Positions 9,845-18,568 of a DNA stretch of 64,000 nt are shown piece after piece (the first letter of the stretch is position 1; each line of letters begins with the position of its first letter). Position numbers and translations under genes: made by a program. The notes beneath the pieces were generated by a model, which was given only the letters and a program-made list of their open reading frames with translations, was not told where the DNA came from and searched no databases. The stretch is from Ignavibacteriales bacterium (lineage in GTDB: Bacteria; Bacteroidota; Ignavibacteria; Ignavibacteriales; Melioribacteraceae), in assembly GCA_021740915.1 (NCBI GenBank), contig JAIOYW010000005.1:124001-188000 (forward strand), given 5' to 3'.

Positions 9845-11322
9845 AAAAGTTCGAGCACAGCATCTGTAACTTTGTCTGTAGCGGAGGACTCTTCTAAGTG
9901 CCCGTTAACAAGGAAAGAAAATACGTAGTCCTTACCTGAACGGGAAGTGAAATATCCAGACAGTCCCCTTACATTTGAAATGGTACCGGTTTTGGCTCTG
10001 ACGTTCCCGTGGGCAAATCCTGACTTCATCCTGTTCCTCAGAGTTCCATCAATGCCGGCAACAGGAAGTGCATCCATCCAGATATTCTTATACTCAGAAA
10101 AATACATGCTTGTCAATATCCGGTTTATCTGCTCAGGAGCAATGTAATTGTATCTTGTTAATCCCGACCCATCCCTGAAAGCATAAGTTCCGGGTTCTAC
10201 TCCCATTTTTTTTAATTCCTCGGAAATAATCTTCCGTCCATTCCGGAAAGAACCCATTTGGGCAAACTCTTTTCCAAGAATCCGGACCATAGTCTCAGCA
10301 TATAAATTTTGGCTTGGCTTCAAAAGATGTTTAATAATCTCTTTCAGAGGCGGTGATTTATGAGTAAGTATTTTATTTTCTCTTATTTCAGAAGTCTGAA
10401 TATCATCAATATCAATTGCCTCGCCTGAAACAGATATGTGATTTTTATTCAAAACCCCTTTCAGCACTGAAACGTAAAAAGCAGTAGGATTTTCTATGGA
10501 GGGAGATAAATTCAATGTGTCGGCATCAAGACCTAATTCACCAAATAGCGTTATCACATTGGTTTTATAAGGACGGGTGTAATTAACACGACGAGTTTTC
10601 CCCATTACAGGTTTAATATTATTAATTATTCGAATATAATCGGTTTTAATATTCGGAAGAATTTCAGGAGTTGAAAGGGTGTCTTTAGCAGGAATTATTT
10701 TCAGATCAATATAATTTTCATTTAGCTGAAGAGGGCCGATTTCTGCTGAATACCAGGCATCAAGTCCATCAAGAGGCCATCCATCCCCGATATTTTCATC
10801 GTCAAAAAAATTATCATCGCCAATAATATTTCCTTCAATTTTGGAAATACCTTGCAGCTTGAGTGAATCACACCATTTTTCAAATATCTCTAAAGGACTT
10901 GAATAGAACCTTGTATAAAATGTCGGATCACCGTCTGCCCTGATCACAAGGTCACCTTTGAGTACAGAATCCACAATCTGACCATTCGCTATTAGTTCAG
11001 TAGTAAACCTGAAATCAGGTTTCAATTTCATTAATGCTGCAGATGTTGTCACAATTTTTTGATTAGAAGCAGGCATAAACATTTTGTTGCTGTTTCTTGA
11101 AAAAAGAAGTTCGCCGCTCCCTAATTCTTTTATCTGTACACCCCAGAATGCATTATCAAAGGCGCTGGAATTAAATATTGAATCAACTTTCTGCACGAGA
11201 GATTCTTTTTGTGAATAAGTTCGTATAACCTGGTCAGAAGAAGTACAGGCATGAAAAAGCACAATTACGATAATGAGTAATGAAAACCTTTTAACGGAGT
11301 CGAAAATCTTGAAAATATTCAT
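9823..11322 (-). CDS. dacB: D-alanyl-D-alanine carboxypeptidase/endopeptidase (PBP4, S13)
   Basis: An S13-family penicillin-binding protein of about 499 residues. I take the ATG at 11322 because it opens directly into a signal (FSLLIIVIVLFHAC), probably a lipoprotein signal; an in-frame start 39 bases upstream adds an unlikely leader. The three active-site motifs are present: SNQK (Ser86 nucleophile, Lys89) in PASNQKIVTT, SQN in KPSQNLYAETM, and KTG in RAKTGTISNVRGLSGY. The long insertion between the first two motifs is typical of S13. It trims peptidoglycan stem peptides or cross-bridges in the periplasm. A second S13 enzyme lies at 39140-40612. Confidence 0.92.
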   Translation of the reverse strand: MNIFKIFDSVKRFSLLIIVIVLFHACTSSDQVIRTYSQKESLVQKVDSIFNSSAFDNAFWGVQIKELGSGELLFSRNSNKMFMPASNQKIVTTSAALMKLKPDFRFTTELIANGQIVDSVLKGDLVIRADGDPTFYTRFYSSPLEIFEKWCDSLKLQGISKIEGNIIGDDNFFDDENIGDGWPLDGLDAWYSAEIGPLQLNENYIDLKIIPAKDTLSTPEILPNIKTDYIRIINNIKPVMGKTRRVNYTRPYKTNVITLFGELGLDADTLNLSPSIENPTAFYVSVLKGVLNKNHISVSGEAIDIDDIQTSEIRENKILTHKSPPLKEIIKHLLKPSQNLYAETMVRILGKEFAQMGSFRNGRKIISEELKKMGVEPGTYAFRDGSGLTRYNYIAPEQINRILTSMYFSEYKNIWMDALPVAGIDGTLRNRMKSGFAHGNVRAKTGTISNVRGLSGYFTSRSGKDYVFSFLVNGHLEESSATDKVTDAVLELLCASDAL

Positions 11323-11430
11323 ATCACATTTTATTAGTTTATATAAATTTATTATTAACAACTTATCTCTGAATAATTTCCTTTCAAGAGTCCTATTATT
11401 TACTTAGATTTGTAGATTGCATTAAATAAA

Positions 11431-11453
11431 ATATGGCAATTTTATGCCCATAT
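11431..11453. promoter_or_regulatory. Imperfect inverted repeat between dacB and rpoD
   Basis: ATATGGCA at 11431-11438 can pair with TGCCCATAT at 11445-11453 with a single bulged C and a six-base loop. It lies in the roughly 240-base divergent region between the DD-carboxypeptidase and rpoD. There is no T-tract, so it is not a terminator. It could be an operator or leader hairpin. This rests on the inverted repeat alone. Confidence 0.3.
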
Positions 11454-11564
11454 TTACGCAAATATTACATTTCTGAAACAAAAAGCACTATTAACACATC
11501 AAATATAATGAATTTAATTTCTGATTTGGTTGTTTGATTTATAATCAAAAAGGAGAGTTGATAA

Positions 11565-12425
11565 TTGAAAATTACCAAGCAATACACTAACCGGGAAAGT
11601 CAGTCACTTGATAAGTATCTTCAGGAGATTGGGAAAGTTGACCTGATTACTTCAGAAGAGGAAATTGAGTTGGCTACCCGTATCAGGAACGGAGATCAGA
11701 AAGCGCTCGAAAAGCTTACCAAGGCTAATCTCAGGTTTGTAGTAAGTGTTGCCAAACAATATCAGAACAAAGGACTCAGTCTTGGTGACCTCATTAATGA
11801 AGGGAATCTCGGATTGATTAAAGCAGCAAAAAGATTTGATGAGACACGCGGATTTAAGTTCATTTCATATGCTGTCTGGTGGATTCGTCAGTCTATTATG
11901 CAGGCGATTGCTGATCAGGCAAGACTTGTGCGTTTACCGCTCAACAGAGTCGGTGCCCTTACGAAGATTGGCAAAGCTTATGGACAGTTAGAACAGGAAT
12001 ACGAAAGAAAACCCTCTGCCGAAGAGATCGCCAAAGAACTAGATATGGATGTTGATGAAGTTGATTATGCTCTTCAATACTCTGGGAAACACGTTTCCGT
12101 TGATGCACCAATAAAACAAGGTGATGACGGGAAAAATAGCCTTATTGATATTATGGTTATGGACGATCAGCCTATGCCTGATATGATCCTTATGAAAGAA
12201 TCTCTCAGAAAAGATATTGAATACGCATTATCTTCACTTTCAGAACGTGAAGCTACTGTCATCAGACTTTATTATGGTATCGGCTCAGAACATTCTGCTA
12301 CTCTCGAGGAGATTGGTGAGATGCTGAATCTTACTCGTGAAAGGGTTCGCCAAATAAAAGAAAAGGCTCTTATACGGCTGCGGCATGCATCCAGAAGTAA
12401 AAATCTTAAGGTTTATCTTGGATAA
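11565..12425 (+). CDS. rpoD: Primary RNA polymerase sigma factor (RpoD/SigA)
   Basis: A 286-residue primary sigma factor without region 1.1, the short form typical of Bacteroidota/Chlorobiota. Region 1.2 ([11 protein letters not shown]), region 2 with the [12 protein letters not shown] core-binding part and the -10 recognition helix [10 protein letters not shown], region 3 ([11 protein letters not shown]) and region 4 with the -35 helix-turn-helix [23 protein letters not shown] are all present. The start is TTG at 11565, preceded by AAGGAG at about 11549-11554; the other TTG nearby (11558) is out of frame and soon stops. Transcribed alone, divergent from dacB, and closed by a strong terminator. 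Confidence 0.97.
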   Translation: MKITKQYTNRESQSLDKYLQEIGKVDLITSEEEIELATRIRNGDQKALEKLTKANLRFVVSVAKQYQNKGLSLGDLINEGNLGLIKAAKRFDETRGFKFISYAVWWIRQSIMQAIADQARLVRLPLNRVGALTKIGKAYGQLEQEYERKPSAEEIAKELDMDVDEVDYALQYSGKHVSVDAPIKQGDDGKNSLIDIMVMDDQPMPDMILMKESLRKDIEYALSSLSEREATVIRLYYGIGSEHSATLEEIGEMLNLTRERVRQIKEKALIRLRHASRSKNLKVYLG

Positions 12426-12457
12426 AAAAAAGCCCGGTCATGCCGGGCTTTTTTTCG
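12424..12457. terminator. Bidirectional rho-independent terminator between rpoD and gldC
   Basis: AGCCCGG at 12431-12437 pairs with CCGGGCT at 12443-12449 around a five-base loop, flanked by an A-run on the left and a T-run on the right. It therefore can end rpoD on the plus strand and gldC on the minus strand; the two genes are convergent. Confidence 0.92.
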
Positions 12458-12481
12458 TTTTAATGTAGTGTTATTTCTGAA

Positions 12482-12817
12482 TTAATGCTTATGACCGAAT
12501 TTTTCTTCCTCAGAAATTTTCCCAGCGCAATCTAATAGAATACCCATAAGATTCTGATCACCGGTGGCATTTTTGCAAATTTCTGCAAGACCCATTATCT
12601 GTTGATAAATATGCATTTTCATATCCGGGACAAGCATTGAAGTTGTCCAGAGATCAAGGCTCATCGTATTTTTTTCTTCTTTATCCCAGAAAGAGAGCAG
12701 CATCGAATCAGCCTGCTTGGTTCCCGGAAATCCTGCATCGGTAGAACTCCATTCAATTGATTCAGGAATATTATTGTCATCAAGATTAACGAAAATTTCT
12801 ATTTTTGCTTTTTTCAT
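12482..12817 (-). CDS. gldC: Gliding motility-associated protein GldC
   Basis: A 111-residue small protein matching GldC: KAKIEIFVNLDDNNIPESIEWSST near the N-terminus, then SFWDKEEKNTMSLDLWTTSM and MKMHIYQQIMGLAE. GldC is found across Bacteroidota and was first linked to gliding motility, but it is also present in non-gliding species, so the function here is uncertain. The ATG at 12817 is preferred over the GTG one codon upstream. The C-terminal tail is His-rich (GHKH). Convergent with rpoD and sharing its terminator. Confidence 0.85.
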   Translation of the reverse strand: MKKAKIEIFVNLDDNNIPESIEWSSTDAGFPGTKQADSMLLSFWDKEEKNTMSLDLWTTSMLVPDMKMHIYQQIMGLAEICKNATGDQNLMGILLDCAGKISEEEKFGHKH

Positions 12818-12898
12818 CACTAACCAATCTAAAATATTATTATTCTACAAAGATATTTAAAAGATTTAGACTTTTCATTATATTTAGAGTCTTGATTT

Positions 12899-12982
12899 GC
12901 CCGGATGGCGGAATTGGTAGACGCGCTAGGTTCAGGGTCTAGTTGGAGTACTCCAGTGGGGGTTCGAGTCCCCCTTCGGGCA
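12899..12982 (+). tRNA. tRNA-Leu (CAG anticodon)
   Basis: An 84-base class II tRNA. The acceptor stem GCCCGGA pairs with TTCGGGC, the discriminator is A at 12982 and CCA is not encoded. The anticodon loop TTCAGGG gives CAG (reads CUG). A variable arm (TTGGAGTACTCCAGT region) and the T-arm GGGGGTTCGAGTCCCCC are clear. Confidence 0.97.
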
Positions 12983-13276
12983 CTGTAAAAAGGATTACTT
13001 ATAACAATCCTTTTTAATTTAATAATTCCTTCACATTCCACAAACGTAAATTTCAGCCTACCTGAAATCCCTCGCTTCTTTTTTCTGCACTTTTATATTT
13101 GGCTAGTATCATCGTTATTATTTTAGCCTGGTGATAATTTTTATCTCAATGTCTAATTCATTTTATTTCAAAGAGTTACATTCTGAAGTCATTTTTTTGC
13201 CCAGCGAAATTTTGCTAAACTTGGTTTTTTTATTAGAATTCGAATAATATTATTAACAAAAAAATAAAAACTGATA

Positions 13277-13765
13277 ATGTCATTAGGTAAAATGGTGCGA
13301 GAGACTATTTCTCTCTTGAAAAAAAATCCTTCACCGCTTGATAACAAGGCAACAATCTGGGAATCATTAAATGATCAATTAACGGACGAAGGAACCTGGG
13401 ATCAGGTTCTTATAAATGAAATTGAAAAGATAATCATAACCAAACTTTCCAAATTGGAGTTGGATAAGATACAGGAACTCTGGGAGAACACCGAAGCTGC
13501 CTACGATACATTTGAAGATATTATGGATGTCCCTCAGGAAAAACTATTAGTTGATGTTAAAGAGGATATTCTTAATAAAGTCCTCGATAGTCTTGGAGGA
13601 TATTATAGTTCCGGTGATACCTCCGGCGATTATCTATTTAATAAATCCCGGAAAAAGGAAAAAGATGACGAAGAATCAGATTCAGATGAACTCTTTGACG
13701 ACACGATCGGTTCAGATGAATTCGATGATGAGCAGAATTTTTTTGAAGAAGATGAGAAGTTTTGA
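13277..13765 (+). CDS. Hypothetical acidic protein
   Basis: A 162-residue protein I do not recognise. The first 110 residues look helical and soluble (MVRETISLLKKNPSPLDNK..., TWDQVLINEIEKIIITKLSKLE). The last 40 are strongly acidic and low-complexity, with runs such as DDEESDSDELFDD and DDEQNFFEEDEKF. There is no signal peptide or membrane segment, so it is probably cytoplasmic. The acidic tail suggests a nucleic-acid mimic or a partner of a basic protein, which is speculation. It stands between tRNA-Leu and an SDR gene; the 290-base gap upstream contains no recognisable gene and presumably the promoter. Confidence 0.7.
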   Translation: MSLGKMVRETISLLKKNPSPLDNKATIWESLNDQLTDEGTWDQVLINEIEKIIITKLSKLELDKIQELWENTEAAYDTFEDIMDVPQEKLLVDVKEDILNKVLDSLGGYYSSGDTSGDYLFNKSRKKEKDDEESDSDELFDDTIGSDEFDDEQNFFEEDEKF

Positions 13766-13832
13766 GACAGTATTTTCTCCTGCTTCTTTGTGAGGAATAT
13801 TCATAAAATAATATATTTAGCGATAAATTTTA

Positions 13833-14588
13833 ATGAACTGGAATCTGAAAGAAAAAAAAGCAGTCGTGACCGGAGGCACCAAGGGAATTGGCAAAGCGAT
13901 TGCCGGGGAATTTTCCGAACTTGGGGCTGATGTGCTCGTTGTTGCCCGAAATATTGCGGATATCACAAAAAAAATTGAGAATGAGGGTAATGGTAACATC
14001 TATGGTATCAGCGGAGATATTTCCGATCAGGAAACACTAATTGAAATCTGTAATTTTGTCAGCGAGAAATGGGGTAAACTGGATATACTCGTTAATAATG
14101 TTGGAATTAATATCCGCAAAAAGACTGTTGAATATAACCGTGAAGAATTTGACCGGATAGTTGCTGTTAATCTTAATTCAATGTTCTGGTTGACAAAGGA
14201 ACTTCACAAATATTTACGGTTAGCCGAAAATGCCTCTGTAATAAATATTTCTTCAGTCGCCGGACTGAAGCATATGCGAACTGGTTCAATTTACGCAATG
14301 ACAAAAGCAGCTATAGTCCAGCTTACAAAGAACCTTGCAGTTGAATGGGCTGATGACGGAATTAGGGTAAATGCTGTTGCTCCCTGGTATATCGATACAC
14401 CGCTTGTGGAACCCGTTCTCTCAAATAAGGAATATCTTAACGAGGTTCTTGCCCGCACACCAATGAAAAGGATCGGGAAGCCTGAGGAAGTTGCTGCTGC
14501 CGTTGCATTTCTGGCAATGCCGGTTTCTTCTTATATTACTGGAAATTGTATTACTGTTGATGGTGGTTTTACCGTACTAGGATTTTAA
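13833..14588 (+). CDS. Short-chain dehydrogenase/reductase (classical SDR, tropinone reductase-like)
   Basis: A 251-residue classical SDR. It has the cofactor motif [10 protein letters not shown] (TGxxxGxG), NNVGIN in place of NNAG, the catalytic Ser in NISSVAGL, Tyr-x-x-x-Lys in YAMTKAA, the [13 protein letters not shown] stretch and the C-terminal [12 protein letters not shown] ending. This order and the [12 protein letters not shown] sequence are typical of the tropinone-reductase-like group, which reduces or oxidises a carbonyl using NADP(H). The substrate cannot be read from sequence. It lies 18 bases ahead of the PRPP-synthetase-like gene and may be co-transcribed with it and pyrC. Confidence 0.9.
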   Translation: MNWNLKEKKAVVTGGTKGIGKAIAGEFSELGADVLVVARNIADITKKIENEGNGNIYGISGDISDQETLIEICNFVSEKWGKLDILVNNVGINIRKKTVEYNREEFDRIVAVNLNSMFWLTKELHKYLRLAENASVINISSVAGLKHMRTGSIYAMTKAAIVQLTKNLAVEWADDGIRVNAVAPWYIDTPLVEPVLSNKEYLNEVLARTPMKRIGKPEEVAAAVAFLAMPVSSYITGNCITVDGGFTVLGF

Positions 14589-14606
14589 TTTTTTCCCGGA
14601 GGAGTT

Positions 14607-15677
14607 ATGCCAGCGAAAGCATTACCAAGCCCCGCCTTTTGTAATCCAAGAGGTAAGCCTATGCTCATCAGCTGTAAATCTGGTACTTTTCTCGCCCGTA
14701 AAGTTATCTCACTGCTTAATAAAAACTTCTTCGGATCATCTGAGGATTGTTTCTCGCTAATCCCGGATATTGAATTCAGTTTTTCTGATGGTGAGTCGAA
14801 TGTAACCCTCGACAAACATGTTGCCGGACATGATTGTTTTCTTTTCCAATGTTTGTTCGACCCTCTCTCTAAAAGATCAATAAACGAAAATTATAGTGTG
14901 TTCCTTATTGCAGCGCGGGCATTAAAAGAGAATGGGGCTAATCATATTACCGGAGTTTTACCTTATCTTGCTTATGCCAGACAGGACAAACCCACTAAAT
15001 TTAAGCGGGAACCGACCACAGCCAGACTCTTCGCTGACCTTTCCATTAAAGCCGGTGTCGATAGGCTGATCGCCTGGGAACCCCACAGCGATCAGATAAG
15101 AGGTTTTTACGGCAATACCCCCGTAACTATGCTGGAGTCTCTTTCTCTCTATCTAAAAGTTTTCAACCGATTCAAAAACAGAGATGATGTCATTGTTATT
15201 GCACCAGATGTCGGAGCCTCAAAATATGTCACGCATTTCAGCAAGGCGCTGGGACTCAGGAGCGCAATAGCAGCAAAATTCCGCGAAAACCCGGAAGAAG
15301 TAACCATAAATGAATTGATCGGCGACTTTTCCGGGATCAAAACTGCAATTATCCTCGATGATCTTATCAGCAGCGGAGAAACCATTTACCAGTTGATCAA
15401 AAAATTAGCCAGGGATATGAGATTTGAAGAAATACACCTTGGTATATCTCACGGACTGTTTGTCAAAGATTCTCTTTCCCTTCTGAAAGATCTCTCAGAA
15501 AACTATAATTTGAAATCGCTAATAATAACAAATAGTATTAATCAGCCGCATTCTATCAAAAAACTACCGTTTATCCGAATTGAATGCCTTTCTGAATATC
15601 TTTCGGCTGCCATCGAAAGAATACATAATGATTTGTCTGTAAGTGAAATTTTTTACACTCCGGGAAAACTTGTATGA
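14607..15677 (+). CDS. Ribose-phosphate pyrophosphokinase (PRPP synthetase) homologue
   Basis: A 356-residue PRPP synthetase homologue. It has the flexible-loop motif LPYLAYARQDKPTKFKREPTT-type sequence (family PY..YARQDR....EPI..), PHSDQIRGF (family H..Q..GFF), VIAPDVGASKYV (family P D.G...R) and the PRPP loop AIILDDLISSGETI (family DDxxxTGGT). The ribose-5-phosphate loop has SSGE instead of the usual TGG, and the protein is some 40 residues longer than standard. A GGAGG ribosome site precedes the ATG. PRPP feeds pyrimidine, purine and other pathways; the 4-base overlap with pyrC downstream points to pyrimidine synthesis. Whether it is the main cellular enzyme is not known. Confidence 0.82.
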   Translation: MPAKALPSPAFCNPRGKPMLISCKSGTFLARKVISLLNKNFFGSSEDCFSLIPDIEFSFSDGESNVTLDKHVAGHDCFLFQCLFDPLSKRSINENYSVFLIAARALKENGANHITGVLPYLAYARQDKPTKFKREPTTARLFADLSIKAGVDRLIAWEPHSDQIRGFYGNTPVTMLESLSLYLKVFNRFKNRDDVIVIAPDVGASKYVTHFSKALGLRSAIAAKFRENPEEVTINELIGDFSGIKTAIILDDLISSGETIYQLIKKLARDMRFEEIHLGISHGLFVKDSLSLLKDLSENYNLKSLIITNSINQPHSIKKLPFIRIECLSEYLSAAIERIHNDLSVSEIFYTPGKLV

Positions 15678-16684
15678 TTAATGAATTCAGGATAAATTCA
15701 CCGCTGGATATGCATATTCATTTCCGTGAGGGAACTATTCTAAAACATACAGTACCGGTCACCGCAAAATTTTTTTCGGGTGCTGTGGTAATGCCCAACC
15801 TTTTACCGCCGCTTACTACTTTTGAAAAGTTAAAAACTTACCGCGCTGAAATAATTTCTGTTGCAGATAATCCTGATTTCATTCCTTATATGACCTTATT
15901 CTTTAAGGAATATGATCAAAACTTCCTCGAAAAAATTCGGGAAGAAATTATCGGGATCAAACTATATCCTTCCGGAATTACAACGAATAGCGACGGCGGG
16001 ATAAAGAATCTTTCAGATGCAGAAAAGACTCTTCACATTCTTGAAGAACTCGACATCCCCCTACTTGTTCATGGTGAAACAAATGATTTTGTAATGGATA
16101 GGGAAAAGAATTTCGGGAGTCAGTATGAAATTTGGGCAAAAAAATTTCCCAAATTAAGAATAATAATGGAGCATATAACAGACAGGCATACTTTAAGATT
16201 ATTAGAGGATTATAATAATCTTTATGCGACTGTTACAGTTCACCACCTGCTTTATACACTCGACGATCTCGCTGGCGGTTTACTGAATCCACATCTTTTT
16301 TGTAAACCAATTCTTAAAACTCCTGCAGACAGACAGGCACTCATTGATGCAGTAGCCTCCGGATCCGATAAAATAATGTTCGGAAGCGATTCAGCGCCGC
16401 ATCCAAGGGATAAAAAGGAGTCTGCATATTGTGCTGCCGGTGTTTTTTCTTCTCCGGTGGCGCTTCAATATCTCGCTGAGGTGTTCAGTAAATATGGCAC
16501 GAATGAATCTTTTGAGAAGTTTGTTTCAACAAATGCTCAAATTATTTATAGAATTACACCACCAAAAAAGCACGTAAGACTTTTTAAAAGTGAGAATATT
16601 ATTCCGGATAATTTTGGAGGGATAGCGCCGATGAATGCAGGACAATCCCTTTTCTGGGATGCTGAATTACTCATAAATAATTAA
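15674..16684 (+). CDS. pyrC: Dihydroorotase (PyrC, class II type)
   Basis: A 336-residue dihydroorotase of the E. coli PyrC type. Metal-binding and catalytic motifs: DMHIHFREG (HxH), GIKLYPSGITTNSDGG (carbamylated Lys), LLVHGET, IMEHITDRHT, ATVTVHHLLYT and the catalytic Asp in MFGSDSAPHP. It closes carbamoyl-aspartate to dihydroorotate, step 3 of pyrimidine synthesis. The ATG overlaps the stop of the PRPP-synthetase-like gene (ATGA), so the two are translationally coupled. Motifs are intact, so it should be active. Confidence 0.95.
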   Translation: MINEFRINSPLDMHIHFREGTILKHTVPVTAKFFSGAVVMPNLLPPLTTFEKLKTYRAEIISVADNPDFIPYMTLFFKEYDQNFLEKIREEIIGIKLYPSGITTNSDGGIKNLSDAEKTLHILEELDIPLLVHGETNDFVMDREKNFGSQYEIWAKKFPKLRIIMEHITDRHTLRLLEDYNNLYATVTVHHLLYTLDDLAGGLLNPHLFCKPILKTPADRQALIDAVASGSDKIMFGSDSAPHPRDKKESAYCAAGVFSSPVALQYLAEVFSKYGTNESFEKFVSTNAQIIYRITPPKKHVRLFKSENIIPDNFGGIAPMNAGQSLFWDAELLINN

Positions 16685-16780
16685 AAGACGACAATAATTT
16701 TTTTTAAATTGGAATAATTCAGTATTTTCAAGTTGAATCATTTGTTAAGTTGCATCAATGTTCATTTCTAAAATAATCGG

Positions 16781-18529
16781 ATGTGGTGTCTTAAGATGGA
16801 TGTTCAAAAACTAACAAAACCCAGCCTGAGAAAAAAACTTCTCTTCTACTCCATTTTGCTCGCAATAATTCCTCTTGGAATTGCCGGGCAAAGAATGCTT
16901 ACTATAACGCAGGACGAATTAAAAAGCGCCGCGAATGATGAATTAAGCAATGCTGCAAAAGGACTCGCGGCAGAAATTGATAATTTTTATTACGACACCT
17001 GGCTGGCGCCTTTGACACTGATCCGCAACGGGATGGAAAACGAAAATCTTGGCGTACTTGAAAAAATTTCTCTTCTCACAAGCACCAAGGATATAATCGA
17101 TATTGTTTCTGTTCAGGTTACTCTCGAAAACCTGCCCGAGCCAATTCTTATCAGGCAGGAAAAATTCAGCTCAAAACTCGAATCTCTGGGTTTGAATGCA
17201 ATCGAGGTCCTTCGGATTAATAAAGAAAATATCAAATCTTATTTTGGTGCAAAGTCGGGTGGACCTTCTGAGCCATTCTATGTACCGGAGGCTGATACCT
17301 GGCTTATCGATCTTAATCTGCCTCTCAGTAAGAAGATTAACAATAATAATGTCGTTCTGTCTGCCCGGATTAACGCCGAACGACTAATCGGAAGGGTTAG
17401 CGATCACTCTTTTAACAAAACCGGATCAATAATACTGACAGATAAGAATGGAATGGAGCTATTCACTCCGGAGAAGAATGACGTGTCGGCTCTTGAATTG
17501 GTAAAAAAAGCATCCGGTTTTCTTAGTTCCGGCAACAGGACTATCGGAGTTGAGCCTTATACAAAACCGGATGGCTCCAAAATGCTCGGCGCTTTTTCTT
17601 TCCCGAATGCTTTTGACTGGGCAGTTATTTCTGAACGTAAGGAAGATGATGCATATCTCGCGGTTTACAAAATGTTGAACAGCCTGCTGATCTGGTTATC
17701 AGTCGGATTGTTTGCAGCTATTTTGGTCGGCATCTTCAGTTCCGGGAGAATCAGCAAACCAATTCTTGAAATCGGGCAGGTTGCTCAAAAGGTAGGAAAA
17801 GGTAATTTTAATATCCGGGTTTCTAAGCTTTCCTCTAAGGATGAGATAGCTGAACTTGGTAAACGAATTAATGAGATGATTGAAGGGCTTAGAGAAAGAT
17901 TTGAACTTCAGAAATTTGTATCAGGTACCACGATCGATGCAATTAAGAGTTCGGATCATGACGGCATCAAGCTCGGCGGGAAAAGAGACACTGCAACGGT
18001 GTTTTTCTCTGACATCCGTGGTTTTACTGCCTTCTCTGAAAAAGTTGAGCCCGAAATAGTTATTGATATGCTGAATACATACCTTCGCCACCAGGCAAAT
18101 ATTGTTAAAAAATGGAACGGCGATATTGATAAATATGTCGGGGATGAACTTGTCGCCGTCTTCAAGGGAGATGGGATGGTTGAAAACGCCTTACTCTGTG
18201 CGATCGAAATTCAGGTTAAAATGGCTGAACTGAATAGGGAAAATCCACAGTGGGATATAGGTATCGGGATAGGAATTAATACCGGCGATATGATTATGGG
18301 TGCAATGGGAAGTGAAGAAAGAATGGATTATACCATTCTTGGTGACAATGTCAACCTGGGTGCCCGATTGTGCTCAGCTGCATCAAAACATACTATCATT
18401 ATCTCGGAGAATTCTAAAAATTACCTGAAATCTGCTGAGCAATTTGATATTGAAAAACTGGAACCAATCAAAGTTAAAGGGAAGGAAAAGCCCATAAACA
18501 TTTATAAAGTCAAAGGGCTTGTTTCATGA
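16781..18529 (+). CDS. Membrane-anchored class III adenylate cyclase with extracytoplasmic sensor and HAMP
   Basis: A 582-residue protein. TM1 is at about residues 20-37 (LLFYSILLAIIPLGIAG), a roughly 270-residue periplasmic Cache-like sensor follows, then TM2 (LLIWLSVGLFAAILVGIF), a HAMP domain at about 325-375 (ISKPILEIGQVAQKVGKGNF) and a class III cyclase domain at about 400-575. Metal-binding Asp residues are visible in FFSDIRGF and GDELVAVF. The Lys of DKYVGDELVAVF and Asp of MDYTILGDNVNLGARL fit ATP specificity, so cAMP is the likely product. An ATG five codons downstream is an alternative start. It heads a set with the LysM/FecR and PKD proteins, suggesting an envelope-sensing role. 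The ligand is unknown. Confidence 0.92.
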   Translation: MWCLKMDVQKLTKPSLRKKLLFYSILLAIIPLGIAGQRMLTITQDELKSAANDELSNAAKGLAAEIDNFYYDTWLAPLTLIRNGMENENLGVLEKISLLTSTKDIIDIVSVQVTLENLPEPILIRQEKFSSKLESLGLNAIEVLRINKENIKSYFGAKSGGPSEPFYVPEADTWLIDLNLPLSKKINNNNVVLSARINAERLIGRVSDHSFNKTGSIILTDKNGMELFTPEKNDVSALELVKKASGFLSSGNRTIGVEPYTKPDGSKMLGAFSFPNAFDWAVISERKEDDAYLAVYKMLNSLLIWLSVGLFAAILVGIFSSGRISKPILEIGQVAQKVGKGNFNIRVSKLSSKDEIAELGKRINEMIEGLRERFELQKFVSGTTIDAIKSSDHDGIKLGGKRDTATVFFSDIRGFTAFSEKVEPEIVIDMLNTYLRHQANIVKKWNGDIDKYVGDELVAVFKGDGMVENALLCAIEIQVKMAELNRENPQWDIGIGIGINTGDMIMGAMGSEERMDYTILGDNVNLGARLCSAASKHTIIISENSKNYLKSAEQFDIEKLEPIKVKGKEKPINIYKVKGLVS

Positions 18530-18568
18530 TTAATAAATCGGGAATTTCAATTTGAGAAAGCGTACTCT

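Noticed and set aside
12829-13041. Minus-strand 70-residue frame over the tRNA-Leu gene
   Set aside because: It reads ARRGTRTPTG..., a well-known false protein produced by the antisense of tRNA genes.
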